This document shows positions 1 to 9,294 of a stretch of DNA of 64,000 nucleotides, one piece after another. The notes beneath the pieces were generated by a model that was given only the letters and a program-made list of their open reading frames with translations, was not told the DNA's origin and searched no databases. The DNA comes from Ephemerocybe angulata. Taxonomy: Eukaryota > Basidiomycota > Agaricomycetes > Agaricales > Psathyrellaceae. The stretch is from the NCBI GenBank assembly GCA_013368325.1, contig JAACJK010000065.1, positions 124,001 through 188,000 of the forward strand, written 5' to 3'. Both the position numbers and the translations under genes were made by a program. How positions within the stretch are numbered: position 1 is the stretch's first letter; each line of letters opens with the position of its first letter.

Positions 1-938
1 GGGACTCTGTATTCCAGTCTCCTACAATCAAGAACCTCACCCACCTCGATCTTGTCGACACTCGGATCTCGCACATCGTTCTTGCCCGTATCGCGCACGC
101 TCATAACCTTCAAAGCCTTACCCTTCACGGAACCTTTGAAGAACCCGGCCCAGCTTCAGTTGTGTTTAATAGCGATCAGATCATCGACGGACAGCACACC
201 TTCCTTCCCCATCTCGAGGCATTCAGATTCGTTCTAGTTGGGCATGACGACCACCCCGCCCTTTACCAGGCCGTGACCATGTTTCTCCGAAACCGAAAGA
301 AACTGCGCAGGCTCGATTTGGGCAGCTGCCCTTGGGACCTCACACACGCCATCCTTCCGAATCTAACTGCTCTAAGGGTTCTTGGAGTAAGAATCGCGAA
401 CCTCACTGCTCAGGAGGTCGCGTCTTTAGTCGCGGCGATTCCACAGCAGATGGTGGCTATCAATCTCTCGACGGAAGTATCGCAGCGGCCTTTGGTAAGT
501 CCCGTGTCGGCTAGCTCCAACACCATCTATCTTGTTCCTAACAAAGCCTTTTTGCTCCAGCACGAATATGCTTCACTGTTCTCCAAATTTGGCTCGCTCT
601 CTTTCCTGCATGTTCAATGTCCCAACCGAAGACGGCCAAAGCCCAACCTGATGAGCGAGAAGGAATTCGAGGTTCAGACTGATTTGTGGATGTCGAGTGC
701 GCGGAGCATCGCACATTCTATTCCGTCGCTCGACTTTTTAGGCTGGCATGGAGAGCATTTCGTCATTGCTCGCGTGGCAGGCGATGGCAGACTCTGGGCT
801 GGGAACGTGGATCTCAAGGAGCTACCAACCCGGCGCCGCTTGGACTGTGGCAAGGGCGTGGATCTAGGGAGTGACGATGCCGCGTGGCTGGAAAGGAAGG
901 ATGTGCCGATGGATTACGAAGCGCCCACTTTGGAGTGA
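1..938 (+). CDS. F-box/LRR-like protein, C-terminal part (5' end outside window)
   Basis: The frame is open from the left edge (first full codon at 3) to TGA at 936-938. The predicted peptide has leucine-rich segments typical of agaricomycete F-box/LRR proteins, for example NLTHLDLVDTRISHIVLARI, HNLQSLTLHG, KKLRRLDLGSC and LPNLTALRVLGVRIANLTA, then an acidic C-terminus ending DYEAPTLE. A 66-nt intron is likely at 495-560 (donor GTAAGT, branch CCTAAC, acceptor CTCCAG). It is phase 0 and a multiple of three, so the frame stays open whether or not it is spliced. No F-box is visible because the N-terminus lies outside. The family call rests on leucine spacing, not on a catalytic motif. A role as a substrate adaptor of an SCF ubiquitin ligase is an inference from the family. 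It lies outside the repeat array. Confidence 0.6.
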   Translation, partial: DSVFQSPTIKNLTHLDLVDTRISHIVLARIAHAHNLQSLTLHGTFEEPGPASVVFNSDQIIDGQHTFLPHLEAFRFVLVGHDDHPALYQAVTMFLRNRKKLRRLDLGSCPWDLTHAILPNLTALRVLGVRIANLTAQEVASLVAAIPQQMVAINLSTEVSQRPLVSPVSASSNTIYLVPNKAFLLQHEYASLFSKFGSLSFLHVQCPNRRRPKPNLMSEKEFEVQTDLWMSSARSIAHSIPSLDFLGWHGEHFVIARVAGDGRLWAGNVDLKELPTRRRLDCGKGVDLGSDDAAWLERKDVPMDYEAPTLE

Positions 939-1362
939 GGTGATTGGGGGAGAGGTGGTCGACGCCAGCTACGCTTTGCTGATCTTTACCTTGCCCTGGG
1001 TGGTTTCTACTCGGGTTTCTTGTGATCATAGTTTGTTTTCTTTCTTGATGTTACCCTCATATCTGTGCTTGTATCTCACCGACATACTCATCCTCTTGCA
1101 ATCCCTGTATTTCTAGTCGCATCTCTCACAATCACAATTCATATCTAGACGCAAGTTAAACTCGATACTGGGAAGGATACCTCGCCTCAATTGCAACCTG
1201 CATGCTGCGAGTGCGTATACCCAGGGATCTATGCTTCACAGCAGTCCGCAGGTTCCGATGGGGAGGGTGAGCACCGGGGCAACTGGATTTGCCACTGGTG
1301 GTGAGTGAGCCTCTCTTGGGACGCCGGACGTTACGGCTTTGTGCACAGGAAAGGGACCCTTG
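939..1362. other. Intergenic stretch, no gene seen
   Basis: This lies between the LRR gene stop and the HMG-CoA reductase remnant. Short open frames here have no recognisable content. It presumably holds the 3' UTR of the upstream gene. Confidence 0.5.
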
Positions 1363-1893
1363 TCTATCCAGCCAGCCACTGACCCCAGGCTCCTCAGCGA
1401 TGAAGAGATCATCATGCTCGCGAAGAATGGCAAGATCGCGGCGTACGCCTTCGAGAAGCTCTTCGGAATGGACGAGCTTGAACGGGCAGTCCGCATTCCA
1501 CGAGCCTTAATCTGTGAGCCAATCTCTCTCTTCCTCTCCAACATACTTCCCTTTCTGACAGACATATCATTATTTCTATCTAGCTCGTGCCTCACCGACT
1601 CAGAAGGCTCTCGAAACTTCGACCATCCCATTCGAAAGCTACGATTATTCGCGGGTCCTTGGGAGCATGCTGCGAGAACGTGGTCGGCTAAATCCCTATT
1701 CCCCTCGGAGTCACCGGTCCTCTGAAATGACGGAACATCCAACGCTATCCCTATGCCACCGCGGAAGGCACACTCGTCGCATCCACCTCTCGCGGCTGTA
1801 AAGCCCTCAACGCTGGAGGAGGAGTGACGACGGACCTCGTCGGTGACGCGATGGCCCGCGGCCCGGCCATCAACTTCCCCTACTCGTTTACTC
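1363..1893 (+). pseudogene. HMG1: HMG-CoA reductase catalytic-domain fragment, decayed
   Basis: The forward strand reads LSDEEIIMLAKNGKIAAYAF, then LERAVRIPRALI. A 70-nt intron follows (1514-1583, GTGAGC to CTATCTAG). After splicing come SRASPTQKALETS, PFESYDYSRVLG, then ENVVG, IPIPLGVTGPL and [20 protein letters not shown] followed by GGVTT. These match the start of the catalytic domain of class I 3-hydroxy-3-methylglutaryl-CoA reductase (mevalonate/ergosterol pathway, normally ER-anchored), including the ENVVG segment with its catalytic glutamate. It is broken by a one-base frameshift just before the ENVVG segment, a TAA directly after ENVVG, a TGA after GPLK and further indels before TAEG. 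Homology stops near PAINFP (about 1890), where the repeat array begins. The upstream membrane part and the rest of the catalytic domain are missing. This is the only copy in the window. Confidence 0.82.
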
Positions 1894-2138
1894 ATTCGTA
1901 GTCGTGTCAATAGCGTGCCCGAACATCTCAGAGACTCATGGCCGAGGACCTGGAACTAGAAAGCTAAGTAAGTACACACTCAATCATACATCGGTCGAAC
2001 TACTCATCTCATTCACGCGCAGTGAATATCTTTGTGAACAAACCAATTTATTAAAGAACATATGTATGTACAATACGCCGAGGTAAGCCCCGGCTCATTC
2101 CCCTACAAGACAGTTCACTAACGATTTGACCCATAGGG

Positions 2139-2720
2139 CCTACCAACTCGCTCCCGCACCCTCTGTCCTGCCCAAACCGCCATATCCCTGCTCTTCGCCG
2201 TCGCCGTACACGTCCACTGCGCCGCCGCCCGTGAGGCTCAAACGGCCGAGTTTTGCACGAAAGGCTGAAAGAATGAACCGGTCAGTCCACATCGTCAAGG
2301 TGTTAATCTTTTACTAACCATTTCTAACCACCCACATAGCCCCATCGTTCTCTCGCCGCACGGCCCAGGCCATGTATTCCACCAAGCTCGCCACTCGCCG
2401 TCACTGTCGTCGCCGTACGCGTCCAGTGCGCCGTCGTCCTTGAATTGCCCGCACCACAACCCTACCGTCCTCTCGGTTCACGGCCCAGACGCGGTGCAAT
2501 CCAAGCCCGAATGGCATTCGTCGCGTGGGTGGCAGGGCTTCTGCCTTTGCCCGTAGTCTTCGTTCCCTGCGACGGCGGTTGTACATACCCCTCGCATCGT
2601 TCTCGCAGACTGCCTCCACAGTCCCGAATATCTCGGTTTCGGATGTTGCTGGGTTTACTTTCGCGAGCTTGGTGATAATGTGAGTACGCCGTCGATATAC
2701 GAGCGCGGGATTACTTACCT
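2139..2720 (+). other. Type I exon-intron modules, unit 0
   Basis: The first exon (from 2139) encodes a Pro/Ser-rich peptide with VRLKRPSFARKAERM. It is followed by an intron of about 58 nt (2281-2338) with donor GTCAGT, branch CTAAC and acceptor CATAG. A diverged second copy of the exon follows, beginning CCCCATCGTTCTCTCGCC. In the other units the same exon plus intron repeats two or three times with a period of about 200-250 nt. Equivalents lie at 14351-15140, 24890-25735, 34925-35690, 44336-45101 and 54910-55550. Frames are not kept between units, so coding status is doubtful. Confidence 0.45.
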
Positions 2721-2899
2721 CTAAGAACCCAGATAGCCAGCCATCCGACCGAGGACTTGAATTCGTCGGCCGGCCAGTCCATCGTCGATTGTGTGGCAGG
2801 CCGGACTGTGCTGTGTGCGAGGTGCCGTCTTTGGTGTGCGTGGATATCGGCACTGCTTCGAAGGAACACGTATGCCTTGATTAAAGAGTTCGACTGTGT

Positions 2900-3990
2900 G
2901 GGGTGATATAGTAAGTGTACCGTCAATTTAAGAGCGCGAGATTACTTACCTTTGAACCCATTTGACTGGGGCGGGCCAGTCCATCGTCGATCGCATGGTG
3001 GTGGAAAGTTCACGGCGTTCTGTCTGCGGTGGGCTAGCATGGTTGACTGGCCGGTCTGCGTCGCCGGCGCCTCCCAGCAGGGGGTGACTCTCGTCGGACG
3101 AGCACGGCCTGCTGAGGCTTCTGACACTGCCGTAGCCTTCGTTATCCGTGCCTGCGATCGTAAGTACCCCCCGCATCGATCTACAAGACATTCTTGCTCA
3201 CGGACTGCTTCGAAGGTCCCGCATCCCGAATGTCGTCGTCGCGCTTGATTTCGTGAGCCTGGGTGATAATGTAAGTGTACCATTGGCTTGGAAGTGCGCG
3301 ATTTGCTTACCTTCGACATCCCAGATATCTAATTCTAACTTCTCGCGCACTTGCCCTTCATCGGCCGGACAGTTCGGCGTCGAAAGCGTGGTGGAGCTCG
3401 AAAGACTTGGGGTTCCGTTGTTGGTGAGTATGACTGTCGAGTGTGGGGGACTTCTGGCTGGTGTCGTAGTTATCGCAGCGGTGCAGGTCGCGAAGCTCAC
3501 GCCGTCGGTGGTGTGTCTGTCTTCGGTGAGTGTGGTTGGCTGGCCGACGTTCTGCGTCGCGGGAAGGCTGTCGTCGCGCATCGAGCTCGGTTTTCTGAAC
3601 TTAATGGCCCCGCCGCGGCCTTTCGCTGAGCACAGGTAAGTATTTTCGCGTCGATGTCGAGGTGGATTTGCTCACGCGGACGTCGGCGGTCTTGGAAGGT
3701 AGTGGAAGTCTTCTTTCCGGCTGTCGTTGACTCTGCTTGTGTAGGGTGATACTGTGAGTGTGCGTTCGACCCCACGAGCATAGAATTTACTCACATTTGA
3801 GCTCCCAGGTATTCGACTGAGGGCTCGCGTCCGCTGTCAATCGCATGTAGGCTGATTGAATGCGCGGCGAGCGCGGGCACATCGTTGGTGGTAGGTTGCT
3901 ATGCTCGGGGGCCTTGCGTGCGACGTGCGGCTGGAATGGTTTACTGTGAAGAACGGTGAGTACAGCATCTTGTTGCAGGAATGCGGGACT
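2900..3990 (+). other. Type II exon-intron modules, unit 0
   Basis: Short exons alternate with introns of about 50-60 nt. The 54-nt intron 3271-3324 (GTAAGTGTACC, branch TTGCTTACC, acceptor TCCCAG) recurs with the same length at 15882-15935, 26538-26591 and 56329-56382. Exons carry a recurrent forward-frame segment, PVCVxGAS then TAVAFV, ending at a conserved CTGCGATC before the next donor. Single-base indels between units break the frame. Equivalents lie at 15140-16160, 25735-27360, 35690-36745, 45101-46156 and 55550-57150. Most of these introns also have donor, branch and acceptor signals on the minus strand. Confidence 0.45.
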
Positions 3991-4139
3991 CACCTTGATA
4001 GCAGTCAGACCGGCGACCGTGCTCGTTCGTCGATGGGCCATCGTGCAAGGGTGTTTTGGAGGAGTTGGACCAATGACGCGTGCAGGCGCGAGAGGCTAGT
4101 TGATTTCGGAGCCGGAGTTGAGGTTGCGGTATGTGTTTT

Positions 4140-4870
4140 CGTCGTAGAGAAGCCTAGTGTAGTCTTATGTCCCGCCGACGGCCATCTGTAATACAAATGA
4201 GATGCGTTACGCATGCGCGGCGTCGCGTACTGACCTGGACCTTCGCGCCATTTCTTCATGCACCGTCAGCTGTTGGGTTCGGTGGGCCGTCGCACATCGC
4301 GGTGAGTTTGAGGGGTGCCGCGAGTTCGTGGGGAGGCGCGTAGTTGAGATCGTGCAATGGCAGCGGCACCCTCGAGTGCACGATGGATGCGTCGAAAGGA
4401 GGCGCAGGCGGGCGGCGAGTGGCATGGAGGGAGGGACTTGACGCGTCGGATCGTCGGATCGAGGGGTTTGGTCGCAGGGGAGGGAGGGCTGCCGGCTGCG
4501 TGAGCGGAGGGGGAGCCTTCGTGCCGCGGACGGCCATCTGTAATGCAAGTGAGTTGGCTTATCCACCTGCGCGGCGTCGGGCACTGACCTTGGTCTTCGC
4601 GCCGTTCCCGCGTGCATCGTCGGCTGTGGGTGAGTTTGAGAGCTGTACGAGGCCGTGGTGGAGCGGGTTGGGTCTTGTTCTAGTGTGTGATGGAGATCTT
4701 GCAGCGGACAGGCGGACGGGTGCATGATGCATGCGTCGAAGGGAGGCGGCGAGTGGCATGGAAGGAGGCGCTCATCGTCGGATCGATGGGTGTGCGATGC
4801 TAGCAATCGGCACGCGAGGGGAGGGAGGGCTGCGAGCCTGCGAGAGCGGAGGGAGAGAGCCGGTTGTTTG
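4140..4870 (-). other. Type III modules upstream of AKR1, intron signals on the minus strand
   Basis: Two blocks about 352 bp apart each contain a minus-strand intron. These are 4538-4588 (GTCAGT to TTGCATTACAG) and 4186-4234 (GTCAGT to TTGTATTACAG), both followed by ATGGCCGTC. The flanking minus-strand exons are Pro/Arg/Ser-rich, for example PLAASLRR and HSRVPLPLHDL. The blocks are conserved before every full AKR1 copy (16300-16970, 27500-28200, 36900-37600, 46310-47010, 57290-57980). The layout suggests a divergent transcript sharing the AKR1 promoter. The amino-acid composition is low-complexity, so it may be noncoding. Confidence 0.4.
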
Positions 4871-4985
4871 GCCGCCGGGAGCCAAACAAAGGCGTTTGGC
4901 GCTCGTCGCGCACAGCCACGCATCACCAATTTGGCCGGGGGCGATGACAACGCTTAGCATCCAACGACCACCACCTCGATAAGCC
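4864..4985 (+). promoter_or_regulatory. AKR1 copy 1 proximal promoter and leader
   Basis: Two short inverted repeats overlap here: TTGTTTGG (4864-4871) with CCAAACAA (4882-4889), and CCAAAC with GTTTGG (4894-4899). A leader of about 85 nt follows, ending CCACCACCTCGAT before the ATG. No TATA box is visible. The block is nearly unchanged before the other copies (16960-17079, 28187-28309, 37597-37722, 47008-47133, 57977-58099), although the first inverted repeat is weaker before copies 3 and 7. Confidence 0.5.
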
Positions 4986-6959
4986 ATGGACGACCTCGTA
5001 CACGCCAAGTCGCCGCCGTCCGCGTCTCTGGTGAACCTCGACTCGGCGACGGCCACGCCCTCCTTCTCGCAGACGCAGACGATGGTGCACGACGAGGTAC
5101 GGAGTCCCCCACTTATTTGAGAGCGTACTAACGATGTGCAGATGAGCGTCTTCGTCGCTGCACAGAGAGGAGATGTAGCCGCCCTGCGCCAGCTCATCGA
5201 GTCGGGCAGCGCCTCCGCCACGGACCGCGACGAGCAGAACGTGACGCCGCTGCACTGGGCGGCGATCAACGCCCACATCGCCGCGTGCCGCTACCTGCTC
5301 GAGCAGGGCGCGGACGTCGACGCGCGCGGGGGCGACCTCGTCGCGACGCCCATGCAGTGGGCCGCGCGCAACGGCTACCTCTACATCCTCCACCTGCTCA
5401 TCGCGCACGGCGCCGACCCCACCATCGCCGACAGCCAGGGCTACAACACCCTGCACCTCGTCACGCATAGCAGCAGCATCATGCCGCTGCTGTATTTGCT
5501 GCACCAGCCAATCAGCGTGGACTCGCGCGATGCGCAGGGGCACACGGCGCTGATGTGGGCGGCGTACCAGGGCGATGCGCTGAGTGTTGATTTGCTGCTG
5601 CGGCACGGCGCGAATGCGAATCTGAAGGACGAGGCGGGGCTGACGCCGCTGCACTGGGCGGTCGTGCGCGGGAACAAGGTGTGCATCCGGCGGCTGGTCG
5701 AGAAGGGCGGGGATGTGGCGGCGAAGGACGCCGAGGAGCGGACGCCGAGGGACATGGCGGTGGAGCTGAAGAGTCTGGGGGCGTGGAAGCGCGCGCTGGA
5801 GGAGGGCGGGATGAACGAGCATGGCGTGAAGCGGGCCAAGCCGCTGAGTGACCGCAACACCAAGATCGCGATATTCGTGCTGCCGACGGTCTTTTTCTAC
5901 CTGATTTTTATGACCCTCTCTGTGCTGCCGTGGTACACGGGTGTTCTGCTCGCCATGGCAGAGTTCTTTGGGATGCACCACGTACGTCTCTGCTGCGGTC
6001 CTAAACCTGTCTAACCCTTCCCTAGATCGTCACCCGAGTGCTCCTCAACAAAAACACCTACACGGACAGCGTCAGCCAGACGCCCTACTTCGCGGGGATC
6101 ATCACAGCCTCGCTCATCTGGGTTGTGTACGCTTGGGTGACCCGGCTCCTGCATCGTGAGTGCCACTTCACGTCTTCAACGTCTTTCTCACTCGCATGTA
6201 GAGGCAGAGTCGCACCCCTTCTCGCATTTGATGTTTGCGCTCGTCGTGGGGCTGTGCGCGTACAACTTCTTCCGGGCTATCACCTTGGATCCGGGGACGT
6301 GCCCGAAACCGGCGAGCGACGATGAGCTGAAGCAGATCATCGAGGATCTGGCGAGCGAGGGGCGCCTCAACGGGCAGACGTTCTGTATCCAGTGTATGGC
6401 GAGGAAGCCTTTGCGATCGAAGCACTGCCGGGTGTGCGATAAATGCGTCGCACGAAGTGATCAGTATGTGGTTTCCATCGCTTTGTGATGTTTGTTTAAC
6501 TACACACACAACTAACTGGTATTGGTAGTCACTGCCCTTGGGTCTGGAATTGTGGTATGTGTATCCCGGTTTGATTGATAGTTGAGTCAACCACACTGAC
6601 ACCTACCCGCCTGCCTTCGATCAGTGGGCTCCGGAAACCACAGGCAATTCCTTCTGTTCGTTACGACCCTCGTTATCGGCATCGGGCTCTTCGACCAGCG
6701 CCGCCGCCACGGACCGCGACGAGCAGAACGTGACGCCGCTGCACTGGGCGGCGATCAACGCCCACATCGCCGCGTGCCGCTACCTGCTCGAGCAGGGCGC
6801 GGACGTCGACGCGCGCGGGGGCGACCTCGTCGCGACGCCCATGCAGTGGGCCGCGCGCAACGGCTACCTCTACATCATCCACCTGCTCATCGCGCATGGC
6901 GCGGACCCCACCGTCGCCGACAGCCAGGGCTACAACACCCTGCACCTCGTCACGCATAG
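4986..6959 (+). CDS. AKR1: AKR1-like palmitoyltransferase copy 1, 3'-truncated and fused to copy 2
   Basis: AKR1 family enzymes are ankyrin-repeat protein S-acyltransferases of Golgi/endosomal membranes. Predicted exons are 4986-5096, 5142-5981, 6026-6155, 6202-6463, 6529-6554 and 6625 onward, with introns of 44-70 nt and clear branch sites. The ATG is conserved in all full-headed copies. Domains: ankyrin repeats at residues about 38-245 ([28 protein letters not shown]); membrane segments at about 278-300, 301-315, 337-358 and 368-388; a DPG motif at 390-392; then the cysteine-rich domain FCIQC (421-425), HCRVC (435-439) and intact DHHC (447-450). NHRQFLLFV begins the fifth membrane segment. 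At 6695/6696 the gene runs into copy 2 in the wrong frame. The predicted protein would be 567 residues, with about 88 Arg-rich foreign residues and no final membrane segment. It is probably inactive, although it is the only DHHC-bearing copy here. Confidence 0.8.
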
Positions 6960-7982
6960 TAGTAGCATCATGCCGCTGCTGTATTTGCTGCACCAGCCGA
7001 TCAGTGTGGACTCGCGCGACGCGCAGGGGCACACGGCGCTGATGTGGGCGGCGTACCAGGGCGATGCGCTGAGCGTGGATTTGCTGCTGCGGCACGGCGC
7101 GAATGCGAATCTGAAGGACGAGGCGGGGCTGACGCCGCTGCACTGGGCGGTCGTGCGCGGGAACAAGGTGTGCATCCGGCGGCTGGTCGAGAAGGGCGGG
7201 GATGTGGCGGCGAAGGACGCGGAGGAGCGGACGCCGCGGGACATGGCCGTGGAGCTGAAGAGCCTCGGGGCGTGGAAGCGCGCGCTGGAGGAGGGCGGGA
7301 TGAACGAGCATGGCGTGAAGCGGGCCAAGCCGCTGAGTGACCGCAACACCAAGATCGCGATATTCGTGCTGCCGACGGTCTTTTTCTACCTCATCTTCAT
7401 GACCCTCTCCGTGCTGCCGTGGTACACGGGCGTTCTACTCGCCATGGCAGAGTTCTTTGGGATGCACCACGTACGTCTCTGCTGCTACCCTAAACCTGTC
7501 TAACCCTTCCCTAGATCGTGACACGCGTGCTCCTCAACAAAAACACCTACACGGACAGCGTCAGCCAGACGCCGTACTTCGCGGGCATCATCACAGCCTC
7601 GCTCATCTGGGTCGTGTACGCTTGGGTGACCCGGCTCCTGCATCGTGAGTCCCCAATCACTGAGCTTGCCACCCACTCACACTCTGCAGAGGCCGAGTCG
7701 CACCCGTTCTCGCATTTGATGTTTGCGCTCGTCGTGGGGCTGTGCGCGTACAACTTCTTCCGGGCTATCACCCTGGATCCGGGGACGTGCCCGAAACCGG
7801 CGAGCGACGACGAGCGCGAGCGAGGGGCGCCTGAACGGCCAGACGTTCTGTATCCAGTGTTGCGATCGAGTAGGTACTTTAGGGATTTTAATTCATGGAT
7901 TTTGCGTGAGCCTTGTGGCTGTGATTCTGGCTTTGCTCGTCCACGGCGCGTCTCGTCCTCTTCCCTCATTTCGTGCCACTGA
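6696..7982 (+). pseudogene. AKR1: AKR1-like copy 2, headless and truncated
   Basis: Sequence resumes at codon 22-23 of exon 2 (CAGCGCCGCCGCCACG). Exon 1, the promoter and the first 59 residues are missing. Exon 2 then runs to 7470, exon 3 is 7515-7644 and exon 4 is 7690-7982, with normal introns 7471-7514 and 7645-7689. Ankyrin repeats from TPLHWAA on, and the four membrane segments, are intact. In exon 4 a deletion shifts the frame after PKPASDDE, so the remaining peptide to TGA at 7982 is unrelated to the family and DHHC is absent. With no own start it can only be expressed through copy 1, in the wrong frame, so it is called a pseudogene. Confidence 0.8.
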
Positions 7983-8160
7983 TGGTCCCGGGGATCACCT
8001 CGATGGCCCTGAATTTCCTTTCTAGGGCATAGACCTGCCAAATGGAGGCAAAAAAGTGAAAAAAAGTCGCAAGTTCCACTTCAAATCATAGCGTGCAGGT
8101 GCGTAACTTCGGTATTTAGAGACCTGGTTATATTTCGGGCAAATGTATCTACTACAGGTA
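7983..8160 (+). repeat. A-type tail joining AKR1 to the spacer
   Basis: The sequence after the broken exon 4 contains CTGAATTTCCTTTCTAGGGC, then GGAGGCAAAAAAGTGA. It is shared with 18550-18735, 48620-48785 and 59640-59815. In copy 6 the same tail is open and translated to AKTCQMEAKK. Its origin is not recognised. Confidence 0.6.
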
Positions 8161-8164
8161 GTCC

Positions 8165-8640
8165 TACGGCGGCAGGGGGTACTACGTTCTATCTACGAGA
8201 CGTGCATGTCTATCTACGGGACGTGGCACAGCGGGACATACAGGAATAGGCGGGGGCGACATGATGTGCTGGTGTAGACTGGTGGGTACGGCGATGGGTG
8301 AGGGCGGATGGACGAGGGAGACGGGATACGTTCGGTGGCGATGACGTGGCTTGGAGGGAAAGTGGCGAGTGAGGGATGAGCGTGGCTGGGCGTACGAGAC
8401 GTGGCACTCACGCATGCGACACGATATGCGTGATGTGACGGGGATAGTGGTGTGCTGGATATGCAAGGTGTAGGCTGGTAGACGAGGGAGATGGGATACG
8501 TGGGTATAGGCTGGTAGACGAGAGAGACGGGATACGTGGCGAAGATGGTGGCGCGGACGGTTTGGGCAGGCGGCGAGTGATGGTGTGGACGCGTAGGGGG
8601 GGACGCTGGGTGCAAGACCAGCGAGACGGGATGCGGTCTG
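8165..8640 (+). repeat. GA-rich imperfect tandem repeats upstream of a TATA box (A1)
   Basis: Short repeats built on GACGAGGGAGACGGGATACG recur at about 8305, 8481 and 8517. CTACGAGACGTGGCAC-like words and GGGACATGACGGGG-like words are interspersed. The same kind of block precedes the TATA boxes at 19262 and 49315 (18740-19255 and 48790-49310). It may be an upstream activating region made of repeated sites, or simply a minisatellite. Confidence 0.5.
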
Positions 8641-8658
8641 CAACAGTTGAGCACCCAC

Positions 8659-8740
8659 TATATATACCCCTCGGAGCCAAGTCCCGTGAGCCGAGCTTGT
8701 TGATTTGCATTCAACAAACGCGTACGTGTTGCGTACGCGT
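8659..8740 (+). promoter_or_regulatory. TATA box and double-hairpin leader (A1)
   Basis: TATATATA lies at 8659-8666 and is followed by CAAGTCCCGTGAG. Two inverted repeats come next. The first is TTGTTGA (8697-8703), a 7-nt loop, then TCAACAA (8711-8717). The second is ACGCGTACG (8718-8726), TGTTG, then CGTACGCGT (8732-8740). The arrangement is conserved at 19262-19343 and 49315-49400 and in altered form at 60313-60378. Confidence 0.55.
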
Positions 8741-8960
8741 CTTGACTACTCGGTTGCTTGACCGGAGCTTCACCTTCCGACGGCTATGCATTAGCGTAAT
8801 GACTAGTCGATTTGGCGTAGGTCTTTCCACCGCCCGCCGTGTGCCGTTAGCGTAATGATCGCTCTTGCGGTGCCCAGCCCGCTGCCTTCGCTTCGCCCTA
8901 CCTCGTCTCCTTCTGGTGCGTCTACCTCCACTTCTTTCGCTATTGCCCTTGGCTCTCTTT

Positions 8961-9007
8961 AACATGTTATGTTCGTTTCAACTGGCTTGAAATGAGCAAA
9001 ACATGTT
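8961..9007. repeat. 21-bp-arm inverted repeat (A1)
   Basis: The left arm 8961-8981 begins AACATGTTATG and the right arm 8987-9007 ends AAAACATGTT, with a 5-nt loop. 18 of 21 positions pair, two of the exceptions being G-T type. In unit A2 (19567-19615) 20 of 21 pair across a 7-nt loop. The third copy is at 49616-49662. Confidence 0.6.
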
Positions 9008-9294
9008 GAGCAGTGTCAGGGACGTCCCTTCTTGCTATCCCCGGATTAGATATTGCATTTGACCCTGAGTCCTAGCCCCGGTTTCCACTGTCATCCTTCA
9101 TTGGTGCCGTTCATCTTTTCCAGGGGTTTCCTTTGGGTTTACTTCTCCTGTTCGAACATAACTATGTGCACTGACCTCCCATATCCATTACACACAATTT
9201 AGATACAGTATGAGGAGGGCTTTCGGCGAATAATTGGACTCTCGATTCCAGTCTCCTTACGAGGCTGGCGACCATTTGTACATTATAGCTGTCA

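Larger units (their letters stand above)
1905..4985 (+). repeat. Array unit 0: 5'-truncated spacer right half
   Basis: Homology to other spacers begins near 1905-1920 and can be followed from the exon carrying GACCTGGAACTA (compare 14085, 34680, 54670). It runs through type I exon-intron modules (about 2140-2720), type II modules (about 2900-3950) and type III modules (about 4140-4870) to the AKR1 promoter. The left half of the spacer is absent, so this is the left edge of the tandem array. Nothing in it is a convincing long protein-coding gene. One well-kept exon (2139-2280) reads SPSPYTSTAPPPVRLKRPSF, a motif that recurs in the other units. Confidence 0.75.

Noticed and set aside
4923..5981. 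Long minus-strand open frames of 340-360 codons opposite each AKR1 copy
   Set aside because: They are shadows of GC-rich third positions in the forward ankyrin exon. They are His/Arg/Gln-rich, with no domain and no splice logic of their own, and the forward frame shows the silent-site bias.
8165..8640. A CRISPR-like array
   Set aside because: The repeats are degenerate, irregularly spaced and lie in a eukaryotic promoter-like context.
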